Source of the DNA: Candidatus Sabulitectum sp.
GTDB taxonomy: Bacteria; Fermentibacterota; Fermentibacteria; Fermentibacterales; JCC-6
Length of the DNA: 64,000 nt
Direction of reading: 5' to 3'
Assembly: GCA_021107435.1 (NCBI GenBank)
Contig: JAIOSV010000116.1
Location: 1-64,000 of the forward strand
Shown here: in pieces, positions 55,347-64,000 of the stretch
How the letters are laid out: the number at the start of each line of letters is the position of its first letter
Position numbering within the stretch: the first letter of the stretch is position 1
Made by a program: the position numbers and the translations under genes
Notes under the pieces: model-generated
The model's input: the letters and a program-made list of their open reading frames with translations, nothing else
The model's database searches: none
Told to the model about the DNA's origin: nothing

Positions 55347-57523
55347 CTTATCCTTCCGTATATCCAGGCGGAACGCTGCACTTTCTTTGCATAAATTCTT
55401 GTTTCTCTGTAGGTAATCTGCTCAATATAAAGTTCCTGGTCGCAGTTATCGAATCCGTGCATATCAATCCACCGTGACGCATTGCCCGGACCGGCGTTGT
55501 ACGCAGCCAGGAAAAGAGCGGGATGACTGTATCTTCTGGCCTGGGAGTTTATGTAGAGACTGCCGTAAAGCACCGAGTACTCCGGGTGAAAAAACTCTTC
55601 CGGCGATAATCTGGGAAGGCCGTTCCACCTTGCAACATCACCTGCCGTGCCGGGCATGAGCTGTATCAGCCCGGCCGCCCCTGCGCTGGATATCACAAAC
55701 CTGTTGAAATAACTTTCTTCCCGCATGATTCCTTCCACATAAGAGGCATCCAGTGTCATAGTATCAGTAACTGCACTCACCAGTTCCCTGTAAGGTGAGG
55801 GGAAATACCACCCCAGCAGGCTGTCAGGAAGAATACCCCTGTGGCTCTCTCTGTATTCCGTGTCCATGGATCTCATCGCGGCAATAGCCCGGCCGTGCTC
55901 TCCCAGTATGCCGAGGGCTACCGCACGAATACCCGGATCACCTTCTCTGCCGGCAAAAAGCACTTCCACTGCGATTGTACCATAGCCAAGACTGAACAGT
56001 TCCGCTGCCAGAGACAGTATACGATTGTCTCTGATAACGGGACTTGCAACTGAAAGAGAAAGATCACAGGGAATTCCAAGCCTTTCAGCAGCGAGCATTC
56101 CATAAAACTCCCAGGGATGCTCCCGGGCCACCTGTTGCAGCAATTCAATACGGAAACCTTCATTGCCCTGTCTTGCCGCATATCTGGCCCGCCAGAAAAG
56201 CATCTCATCTACCCAGTGACTGTACGGAAACAGCTCGCAGCCTGCCTGCCACAAAGAATCACCAACATTGCCTTGACCGTTCATGTAAAGACAGAATCCG
56301 CCCCGCCAGTGCCCTCTGGCATCACCATCCCATGCTCCAGCGGATCGAAGACTGGCCAGATACGCTTCAGCTGCCTCTGCCCAGTTCTGCTCACTGTCAA
56401 AATACTTGCCGGCAAGATAAGAGGCTTCCCGTGCAGTGGGATGAGATGGAAACTCCTGGGCAAACCTGTAATAAGCCCTGAATGCGGCAGTGTTCTGCTG
56501 CCTTGCGCGCAAAGATCTAGCATAGAACAAAGCAGCTCTTGCCCGCAGTTCAACCGAGGCACCCGAGGGAATTGAATCACAAAAAGCTTCCAGCTCCGTG
56601 TATCTGTTCGCGCTTCGCAACTGGGCCATTAGAACTCCGGAAGAAAATGAAGGATCATTGCGTGAATCAGCAATAGCGAATGCAATCCGGCTGTATCCGC
56701 AGGCCATAAGAATATCGGCAACTTCCCAGTCGACCATATCAGGCCATCTTGATGCAATTACACTTGCAGCGGTATTCTCCGCGGATGTTCCAATAAGTCC
56801 GTGCCAGTACGAGTAATCACCGACCCCCTGAAACTTCATCCTGAGAGCCTGCAAACGTATACTGGAATCACTGTTGCCTGACGGGTTAAAACTCTTCAGC
56901 GCGTCGGTCCACCAGCTCCCTGAAGAAGTGTAAGTTGCTTCAAGTTCACTCAGCACGCGTGTCCCGACAGTAACGGGAAGATAGCGGACATCGGAAGCAG
57001 CCAGTTGAAGCTGGCCTGTTGTAATACCCTCCGGAGCCAGAAGAAGCCTCGCGGCTCTTTCGCCCAGATGTGTTGGAACAGGAAAAGATGAAACAAAAGG
57101 CATAATTTCAAGACTGTCCCTGTAAAGCCATCCCATAAGAAGAATATCCCCCGCAGGAACCAGTTCCACTGCCTGCTGCTGTTCTCTGTTCAGATCAAGA
57201 ACAGAAATTTTCCATCCGGTGAGATCTCCCCAGCCATTCCTCTGAAGGCTGTCAAGCACAGCAATGCACCGCGCAGTCATTCCCCGTCCATTGTAAGCCC
57301 CCACAAATCTCCAGAGAATATCCATTCTTCCGTACTCCGAGGGATCTATTCTCCTCAAAGCCCTTACCGCCTGATCCTGAACTCCGTTCTGCAACAGAGA
57401 ATCAACCTCAAAAAATGGAGATGGGGAATCAACCGCTTCAGGGGCTCTGACAGTTGTGTCGTCATTCACCACACGGCAGGCTGAAAACAGTAGAAACAGG
57501 ACAAAGAGAGCAGTTCTTTTCAT
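55343..57523 (-). CDS. Soluble lytic murein transglycosylase (SLT) with helical repeats
   Basis: GIMREESYFNRFVISSAGAAGLIQLMPGTAGDVAR; LYINSQ..LFLAAYNAGPGNASRWI. Confidence 0.88.
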   Translation of the reverse strand: MKRTALFVLFLLFSACRVVNDDTTVRAPEAVDSPSPFFEVDSLLQNGVQDQAVRALRRIDPSEYGRMDILWRFVGAYNGRGMTARCIAVLDSLQRNGWGDLTGWKISVLDLNREQQQAVELVPAGDILLMGWLYRDSLEIMPFVSSFPVPTHLGERAARLLLAPEGITTGQLQLAASDVRYLPVTVGTRVLSELEATYTSSGSWWTDALKSFNPSGNSDSSIRLQALRMKFQGVGDYSYWHGLIGTSAENTAASVIASRWPDMVDWEVADILMACGYSRIAFAIADSRNDPSFSSGVLMAQLRSANRYTELEAFCDSIPSGASVELRARAALFYARSLRARQQNTAAFRAYYRFAQEFPSHPTAREASYLAGKYFDSEQNWAEAAEAYLASLRSAGAWDGDARGHWRGGFCLYMNGQGNVGDSLWQAGCELFPYSHWVDEMLFWRARYAARQGNEGFRIELLQQVAREHPWEFYGMLAAERLGIPCDLSLSVASPVIRDNRILSLAAELFSLGYGTIAVEVLFAGREGDPGIRAVALGILGEHGRAIAAMRSMDTEYRESHRGILPDSLLGWYFPSPYRELVSAVTDTMTLDASYVEGIMREESYFNRFVISSAGAAGLIQLMPGTAGDVARWNGLPRLSPEEFFHPEYSVLYGSLYINSQARRYSHPALFLAAYNAGPGNASRWIDMHGFDNCDQELYIEQITYRETRIYAKKVQRSAWIYGRIR

Positions 57524-57525
57524 AA

Positions 57526-59019
57526 CTAATGCCTGAAATGTCTGGTGTCTGTGAACACCATTGCAATACCGTGTTCATCGCATGCGGCAATCACTTCTTC
57601 ATCACGAATGGAACCACCGGGCTGAATTATTGCTTTAACTCCAGCCTCAGCAGCTTTGTCGGGACCATCACGGAAAGGGAAAAAGGCATCGCTGGCAAGC
57701 ACAGAGCAGCAAAGTTCATTGCCTTCCCGCGTTGCTCTGCGCACCGCGAGATCGAGGCTTTCAATTCTGCTTGGCTGTCCTATTCCCACACCAAGTGTTC
57801 CACTGCTGTCACCGATTACAATGGCATTGCTCTTAACGCCTTTAACCACTTTCCATGCAAGATCAAGAGCAATAAGCTCTGCGGCTGTGGGTTTTCTTGC
57901 TGTAACAACCGTGCACTCGGCGGCATTTTCTACAGCGAGATCCGGTTCCTGCACCAGCAATCCACCCGTTATTGATCTGAGGAGCAATCCTCTGTCAGCG
58001 GCAATGGGCATTCTCAGTATTCTCAGATTCTTCCTCTTTCGCAACCGGGCAAGTGCGCCCTCTTCAAACTCAGGAGCTATGACTATCTCAAGGAAAATGC
58101 CTTTCAGTTCCTTCACCAGTTCCAGATCCACAACAGATGTACAGGCAAGAATGCCTCCGTAAGGTGATATCCTGTCTGCTCTGAAAGCATTCAAAAAAGC
58201 CTCTCTGGCTGTGTTGCCGCAGCCAACACCGCACGGGTTTCCATGCTTTGCCAGAACCACACAAGGTCCGCCGGATATGAAATCCGCTGCGATGGAACAG
58301 GCAGCTGAAGCATCCAGATAGTTGTTGTAGCTTAAAGCCTTGCCGCCAAGCACCTCCGCGCTTCCAAAACCCTCTCTGGGCCATGAAAAATGAACAGCGG
58401 CTTTCTGGTGAGGATTCTCGCCGTACCGGAGAGCAGGGGCTATTCCCTCTTCAAGCTTAAGTGAAACGCGCAGATCATAGGCTGATGTTATGGAGAAAGT
58501 TCTTGATGCCATTTCCCGTCTGAAAAGCTTATCATCCAGCCCCTTCTGAACAGTTTTCAGAACAAAAGGAAAAACATCGCTGCCTGTGGCGCTGATCACA
58601 TGGTGCCAGTTCTTTGCGGCTCCACGGGCCATTGTCGGGCCTCCAATGTCAACAAGCTCTATTGTTTCTCTGTTAACAGGGTCCATGTCTTCTGCAAGGT
58701 AAAACGGGTAGAAGTCCACTGCCACAAGATCAAAAACAGGCTTTCCTTCAAGAAGTCTTGAGTTACGTGCTTCACCGTCCGCGAGGATGGAAGCATGCAA
58801 CTCTGGGTGCAGTGTTTTCACCCTGCCGCCCAGAATAGAGCTGATACCTGTAAGTTCCTCGGTGCGGCGAACAGCGATTCCGGCTTTTTCAATTGCGTCG
58901 GCTGTGCCGCCGGACGCCCATATTTCCCAGCCGATTGCAGCAAGTCCTGCGACGAAATCATCAAGTCCGTCTTTGTTCCAGACACTGACCAGTGCTGTTC
59001 TTTTACTGTCTTTCATCAA
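57526..59019 (-). CDS. purH: Bifunctional AICAR transformylase/IMP cyclohydrolase
   Basis: [69 protein letters not shown]. Confidence 0.96.
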   Translation of the reverse strand: MMKDSKRTALVSVWNKDGLDDFVAGLAAIGWEIWASGGTADAIEKAGIAVRRTEELTGISSILGGRVKTLHPELHASILADGEARNSRLLEGKPVFDLVAVDFYPFYLAEDMDPVNRETIELVDIGGPTMARGAAKNWHHVISATGSDVFPFVLKTVQKGLDDKLFRREMASRTFSITSAYDLRVSLKLEEGIAPALRYGENPHQKAAVHFSWPREGFGSAEVLGGKALSYNNYLDASAACSIAADFISGGPCVVLAKHGNPCGVGCGNTAREAFLNAFRADRISPYGGILACTSVVDLELVKELKGIFLEIVIAPEFEEGALARLRKRKNLRILRMPIAADRGLLLRSITGGLLVQEPDLAVENAAECTVVTARKPTAAELIALDLAWKVVKGVKSNAIVIGDSSGTLGVGIGQPSRIESLDLAVRRATREGNELCCSVLASDAFFPFRDGPDKAAEAGVKAIIQPGGSIRDEEVIAACDEHGIAMVFTDTRHFRH

Positions 59020-59758
59020 GCCACCCCCTGGCGTGGTAAAACGGGATCAGTTCTCTCTTGTGAGTACTGGAAGCATGCAGCTGTGTAATCCGCTCTGCGG
59101 CCTCAACAGATACATTTCCCGTCCCCCTGGCAAAGTAATTCTTTATTTCGTTGTAGGTAACACCCATTTCATCTTCATCGCTCTGGTTTAACCATAACCC
59201 GGCTGAAGGAACTCTTTCAACCATCCACTCAGGCAATTCAAGGTACCGGGCCAGTTCTCTCACTTCATCTTTCCAGAGATCAGCTATTGGCAGAAAATCA
59301 GCGGCACCATCTCCCCATTTGGTCCAGTAACCTGTTTTAGTTTCAGACAAGTTCCCGGTTCCAACTACAAGCCTGTTTCCGGAATGAGCGTATTCCATTG
59401 TCATTCTAAGTCTGGCTTTAATATTTGCCAGGTTCAGTATATCAGCGGTATCAAGATTCCCGGCAACGGTAAAAACACCCAGAACGCCTGACAAATCAAT
59501 TTCCTTTACCGAAATGCCCAGGTGCTGAGCAGTTTTGTGGCCATCTCTGGTATCATCAGAAATACTCTCACATGGCATAACCAGACCAAGCACATTTTCA
59601 GGCCCGAGAGCCAGAGCGCACAGAGCGGCGGTAACACCGGAGTCAATACCTCCGCTGAGCCCGATAACAACTCCGCTCATGCCGGCTCCGTGAACACGCT
59701 CCTTTATCCAGCCTGTTATCCGTTCTGTCAGCTCAGCGTAAACACCCCTGGAAGTCAT
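59003..59758 (-). CDS. nadE: NAD synthetase (NH3-dependent type)
   Basis: VVIGLSGGIDSGVTAAL; RLRMTMEYAHSGNRLVVGTGNLSETKTGYWTKWGDGAADFLPIADLWKDEVREL. Confidence 0.95.
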   Translation of the reverse strand: MTSRGVYAELTERITGWIKERVHGAGMSGVVIGLSGGIDSGVTAALCALALGPENVLGLVMPCESISDDTRDGHKTAQHLGISVKEIDLSGVLGVFTVAGNLDTADILNLANIKARLRMTMEYAHSGNRLVVGTGNLSETKTGYWTKWGDGAADFLPIADLWKDEVRELARYLELPEWMVERVPSAGLWLNQSDEDEMGVTYNEIKNYFARGTGNVSVEAAERITQLHASSTHKRELIPFYHARGWLDERQ

Positions 59759-61803
59759 TCAGCGTCCTCCGGGGCTTCAGCAGGCAGAAGTGAAAGTTTC
59801 CTTTCAATTGGATCCGCTTTTTCTACGGAAACGAATATCCCCGCTCCGGGACGCAGATCTGACGGCACAAACCGACTGTACTTTTTCAGTGCTGAAACAT
59901 GGAGCAAACCTTCCACAGGTACATCAAGCAGGCGAATAAACAGTCCGAAATCGGTTCTGTCACGAACCACTCCCCTGAATACCTGACCTGTTTCCCGTGA
60001 GAGGTAAAGAAGAGCCATAAGCTCAGTTGTTGCTCTTTCAGCAGCAGCGGCCCGTCTTTCAAGCTGTGAGCATGTATCTGCAAGTGAGGATATGGGCTCT
60101 GGCCGGACAGGAACAGTTCCCTCCTCATAGCATGTAATAGCCTGATGCACCAGCAAGTCGGGATACCTGCGGATAGGACTGGTGAAATGCATGTAGTTTC
60201 TAAGGGCCAACCCGTAGTGACCGGAATTCTCAGCGGAGTAAACGGCTTTCTGCATAGACCTTAGAACCGCGTCCCGAATAATTGGATACAGTGGTGTTCC
60301 CTCTGCTTCCTTCACCGCTTTTGAAAGAGAGGATGCTCGGGGAGAAAGCTGCCCGGGAACTTTAAATCCGTAAATTGAAAGGGTTCTTCGCAGTTTTTCA
60401 GAAGCCTCAGGCGCAGGATCTCCGTGAACTCTGAAAAGCACATCAAGCTCCAGCCAGCGGCAGAATTCAGCAACGGCGCTGTTGGCTTCCACCATGAAGT
60501 TCTCAATCATCCTGTGAGATGCATCATCTGATACTCTGCTGAAACCGCATGGAAATCCGTCACCGCTGAATTCAGTTCTGAAGTCGGAAGCACCAAGGTC
60601 AACAGCTCCTCTTTTCTCTCGAACTCTGTCAAGAATTTTGTTCAGCGCAGCGAATAACTTGAAGTTTTCGTCAAGAGCAGTATCACCTGAGGATTCGCCG
60701 GAAAGAATTGCGAATGCTTCTGTGTAATTGAGTCTCTTGCGGGATCTTATCTGAGAAGAGAAAACACTGAAATCAGTCCGCTTCCCGCTGGAATCGTAGC
60801 TGATAAGGACTGTCTTTGTCAGTCTGTCCTGATCCGGCTGCAGTGAACAGGCACTGTTTGACAGTATTTCGGGAATCATGGGTATCACCCTGTCAGGGAG
60901 ATAAACGCTGGTTCCCCTTTTCATGGCTTCGTTATCCACCAGAGAATTGGGGGGAGCATAGGCGGAAACATCGGCTATATGCACTCCAAGACGGAATCCC
61001 CCTTCAGGAAGAGCCTCAATAGATATCGCGTCATCGAAGTCTCTGGCATCCACCGGATCAACAGTCAGAGTATAGACATCCCTGAGATCCTTTCGGGTGC
61101 TGTGCGGCACAGGAGAAATGCAGACTGCGTCTGATTCTCGTATAACTTCTCCGGGAAATTCTTCCGGAAGCTCCATGTCTGTACACACAGAATCAATCAG
61201 AGCCCCCGGAGAATCCGGCGATCCGATTGATGACAGTGCCCGAACTTTGATTGAACTCTTACCGTATTCTATATCACATCCTATGAGATCACCTTGTCTT
61301 ATGCTGTTATCACCGGGATCAAGTGGGATGTTTCCATGTATCTTCGGGTCAAGAGGATCCAGAAACCAGTTTTCTCCTCGTTTCCGGGCAATACCCGCAA
61401 TCCTCTTACGGAAACGCTTCTGGATTTGAATAACTCTGCCGTTGTAGCCACCATTGTGAAGAACAGGCTCCAGGAGGCGAACAATAACCAGATCCCTGTC
61501 CAGTGCCCCCTCAGTATTCCTTTTGTCTATTACTACACGCAGAGAATCCGTACCGGCAGCAAAAAGAACAGCTGAGCCATCAGAGCGCATCCTGATTGTT
61601 CCGGTCTCCATTCCCAGTGTTTTCAGCGTAGCGAATCTTCCCTTGCCCGCGTGCCAGATCAGCCCTGCTTCCTGCAGCTCCTCCACTGCTCCTGTCTTGT
61701 CGGGAACATCAGGAAGTCTGCTGTTTATAGCCTGAATGTTAAGCCTTTCACCCGTGGAAGATAGAAGTTGAAAAACATCTCTGGCGCTACTGCTTAACAA
61801 CAA
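59755..61803 (-). CDS. rnr: Ribonuclease R/VacB
   Basis: TVDPVDARDFDDAISIE; GVHIADVSAYAPPNSLVDNEAMKRGTSVYLPDRVIPMIPEILS; HYGLALRNYMHFTSPIRRYPDLLVH; C-term S1. Confidence 0.96.
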   Translation of the reverse strand: MLLSSSARDVFQLLSSTGERLNIQAINSRLPDVPDKTGAVEELQEAGLIWHAGKGRFATLKTLGMETGTIRMRSDGSAVLFAAGTDSLRVVIDKRNTEGALDRDLVIVRLLEPVLHNGGYNGRVIQIQKRFRKRIAGIARKRGENWFLDPLDPKIHGNIPLDPGDNSIRQGDLIGCDIEYGKSSIKVRALSSIGSPDSPGALIDSVCTDMELPEEFPGEVIRESDAVCISPVPHSTRKDLRDVYTLTVDPVDARDFDDAISIEALPEGGFRLGVHIADVSAYAPPNSLVDNEAMKRGTSVYLPDRVIPMIPEILSNSACSLQPDQDRLTKTVLISYDSSGKRTDFSVFSSQIRSRKRLNYTEAFAILSGESSGDTALDENFKLFAALNKILDRVREKRGAVDLGASDFRTEFSGDGFPCGFSRVSDDASHRMIENFMVEANSAVAEFCRWLELDVLFRVHGDPAPEASEKLRRTLSIYGFKVPGQLSPRASSLSKAVKEAEGTPLYPIIRDAVLRSMQKAVYSAENSGHYGLALRNYMHFTSPIRRYPDLLVHQAITCYEEGTVPVRPEPISSLADTCSQLERRAAAAERATTELMALLYLSRETGQVFRGVVRDRTDFGLFIRLLDVPVEGLLHVSALKKYSRFVPSDLRPGAGIFVSVEKADPIERKLSLLPAEAPEDAE

Positions 61804-62554
61804 GGGTCACCTCTCCTTCATTGTCTGTCCAGTTCTCCACCACAAGAGTCATGCCGGCGGATGCGGCCAGACCTCCCGTAACAGCAAGAATGGAAGGGCC
61901 GTTTTCTCCTCCCGGCATATAAGGCAGACCGGATTCTTCCGGCTTCGACCATTTCAATTTCAGCCTTCCATTGAGGAAAGAGCCGGTTACTGTTCCGATT
62001 CCGCCAAGAGAAGTCACCACCCAGGCTGCCATTCCGTTAACTACTGCTACTGCTTGAGAGGGATGCTGACAGTTTAGTGATACGCTCAGATCCATTTCAT
62101 CGAGTCCTTCTGAATTCACGCTTCTTCCGCATGCGGCTTTCAGCAGAATCAGGCATTTCCCTACAGCGTATTCATCAAAAGATATGTTTTCACAGGAAGG
62201 AATAGCCCCGGCGATTTCGCGAAGATAGTTCACCACTGTGCCGGTGGCGTTTCTTGCTCCGGCGATTTTTGGTTCAACCTTTTCTATGTCCGGCATGAAC
62301 ATTCCTGCCAGATCAAGGTTTCCCAGTACACCCACCATGAGATTGTTGGCATTGTGCAGATAATAGGGAAGCATCATCCCAAGAAAGATCCCATTGAATA
62401 TCCCTGTGTCACGGGAAAGAGTTGCGCACCGCATAAGATCCCGAGTTCCCTCGGCATCAAATCTGCCAGAGCAGTTTGCTGTGTACATTCCCGGGGAGAG
62501 TTCGCTGTAGTGAACAGGTTGCTCAATCTCCAGAAAAATCAACTTATCCGTCAT
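61787..62554 (-). CDS. Conserved hypothetical protein
   Basis: Intact ORF from MTDKLIFLEIEQPVHYSELSPGMYTANCSG; the longer ORF start lies inside rarA. Confidence 0.55.
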   Translation of the reverse strand: MTDKLIFLEIEQPVHYSELSPGMYTANCSGRFDAEGTRDLMRCATLSRDTGIFNGIFLGMMLPYYLHNANNLMVGVLGNLDLAGMFMPDIEKVEPKIAGARNATGTVVNYLREIAGAIPSCENISFDEYAVGKCLILLKAACGRSVNSEGLDEMDLSVSLNCQHPSQAVAVVNGMAAWVVTSLGGIGTVTGSFLNGRLKLKWSKPEESGLPYMPGGENGPSILAVTGGLAASAGMTLVVENWTDNEGEVTLVVKQ

Positions 62555-63884
62555 GGCGATTCCTTTCCTTTTTTCTGGCTTTTTCGCGAGCCTTCTTCCA
62601 CTGCTCCAGATCTTCTGATATTCTGACTTCCCTGCCGGAATGTGAAGGCAGATAAAACTCAATCTCCTCCATCCCGCATGGAAAATTGTTGTGTGTAACA
62701 ATACCACCATCCCGAGAGTGGGCATACTGGTAATCTTTACCGTAGTCAAGTTTTTTCATCAAAGCAGTTGGAGCATTCCTCAGATGCAGGGGGACCGGCA
62801 GACTTCCAAGTGATTTCACGGTCTTCAATACCTTTTTCCATGCTGCATATACGCTGTTGGATTTAGCTGCCAGAGCCATGTAAACAACAGCTTCAGCAAG
62901 AGCAAGATCACCCTCCGGAGATCCGAGGAACCTGTAGGCGTCAACTGCTCTCATTGCAATTGTGAGAGCGGACGGATCAGCCAGTCCAATATCCTCTGAA
63001 GCAAAGCGAATCATCCTTCTTCCTATGTACAGCGGATCCTCTCCGGAGGCAATCATTCGACCCAGCCAGTAAAGAGAAGCATCGGCGTCACCGGATCTCA
63101 TGGATTTATGCAGAGCACTTATCAGGTTGTAGTGTTCCTCTCCTGAGTTATCGTACAACAGAGGCGCTGCCTGAACAAGCTCTGATGCCATTTCCCCGGA
63201 AACAACCCCATCACCCGCAATACCGGCAAGCTGTTCCAGCATGTTAAGGCATCTTCTGGCATCTCCATCCGCAGCTCCTGCCATAACTTCCATTGCCTCA
63301 TAACTCACAGAAGCAGCGCACTGACTATTGAACTCATCACAAGACACAACACGCTTAATCATCTCAACAAGATCAACAGCCCGCAGTGGTTCAAGAACAT
63401 AAACGGAACATCTGCTCAACAGAGGAGCATTCACATGAAAGGACGGGTTCTCTGTTGTCGCCCCGACAAGGCGGATAGTTCCGTCTTCAACATGGGGAAG
63501 GAAGGCATCCTGCTGACTTCGGTTGAAACGGTGTATCTCGTCCACAAAAAGCATTGTACCCTGGCCGGTGTCCCGGCGGAGAGAAGCTTCAGCAACAATC
63601 TTTCGAACATCCTTCACACCGCCCGTGACCGCGCTGAACCGTACAAAGTGTTCCTCAACATGATCCGCGACGATAAGAGCCAGTGTGGTTTTCCCGCTCC
63701 CCGGCGGTCCCCAAAGAATGAAAGATCCCAGTGAAGCGGTCTCCAGAGAACGCCGAAACGGCGCCTCCGCGCCCAGGAGCTGCTCCTGTCCCGCTATCTC
63801 TTCAAGGGTTCGCGGCCTGAACAACTCCGCAAAAGGAGCTGATACGCCGCGTCTGTTCTCGTCTGTAAACAAAGTTTTTTCCAT
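62544..63884 (-). CDS. rarA: Replication-associated recombination ATPase RarA/MgsA
   Basis: PFAELFRPRTLEEIAGQEQLLG; LWGPPGSGKTTLALIV; FVDEIHRFNRSQQDAFLPHVEDGTI; GATTENPSFHVNAPLLSRC; ASEDIGLADP. Confidence 0.97.
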   Translation of the reverse strand: MEKTLFTDENRRGVSAPFAELFRPRTLEEIAGQEQLLGAEAPFRRSLETASLGSFILWGPPGSGKTTLALIVADHVEEHFVRFSAVTGGVKDVRKIVAEASLRRDTGQGTMLFVDEIHRFNRSQQDAFLPHVEDGTIRLVGATTENPSFHVNAPLLSRCSVYVLEPLRAVDLVEMIKRVVSCDEFNSQCAASVSYEAMEVMAGAADGDARRCLNMLEQLAGIAGDGVVSGEMASELVQAAPLLYDNSGEEHYNLISALHKSMRSGDADASLYWLGRMIASGEDPLYIGRRMIRFASEDIGLADPSALTIAMRAVDAYRFLGSPEGDLALAEAVVYMALAAKSNSVYAAWKKVLKTVKSLGSLPVPLHLRNAPTALMKKLDYGKDYQYAHSRDGGIVTHNNFPCGMEEIEFYLPSHSGREVRISEDLEQWKKAREKARKKERNRHDG

Positions 63885-63943
63885 TGCATGAATATAAAAA
63901 ACTGAAACCGCAGTGAAAGGGCAGGGAAAACTCTATAGACAAT

Positions 63944-63986
63944 CCTGCATTAGAAACACGCGCGAACGCGCGTGTTTCAATGCAGG
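63944..63986. repeat. Long near-perfect inverted repeat (20-bp stem with one bulged A)
   Basis: CCTGCATT-a-GAAACACGCGCG-aa-CGCGCGTGTTTC-AATGCAGG. Confidence 0.9.
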
Positions 63987-64000
63987 CACAGACATCAGAA

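Noticed and set aside
1-64000. CRISPR arrays, prophage, integrase/att sites, canonical defence operons
   Set aside because: No direct-repeat/spacer arrays, phage structural genes or integrases seen; the tRNA genes have no adjacent integrase.

Overview
64 kb of bacterial chromosome, probably from an uncultivated FCB-like lineage (taxonomy is inference only). Genes are tightly packed and almost all on the minus strand. Housekeeping genes recognised from protein motifs: tpx (cut by the left edge), AMMECR1/MEMO, dapB, dapA, slipin/NfeD, pilT, nadD, rimO, lolA, ftsK, aroK, hydE-like, aroE, dprA, obgE, pgeF-like, dinG-like, recJ, rnr, nadE, purH and rarA. RNA genes: class-A RNase P RNA and three tRNAs (Val-CAC, a CAU tRNA, Leu-CAA). 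Less ordinary content: (i) an HU/IHF-type DNA-binding domain fused to a CBM48/AMPK-type glycogen-binding domain, directly upstream of ftsK; (ii) a minor-pilin operon with a 1308-aa prepilin and tandem paralogous pilus proteins, directly downstream of dprA; (iii) a decayed accessory island at about 4-8 kb with an AAA-ATPase gene interrupted by an IS200/IS605 remnant, hicBA and an orphan small ORF; (iv) apparent CTG start codons at CTGA stop/start overlaps (obgE-dprA and NHL-corC); (v) a tandem membrane HD-GYP pair with one catalytically degenerate copy, and a PAS/pseudo-receiver gene next to a GGDDF-HEAT gene; (vi) a near-perfect 20-bp stem at the right edge. No CRISPR array or complete mobile element was seen. 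All calls were made by eye; no database search was run.
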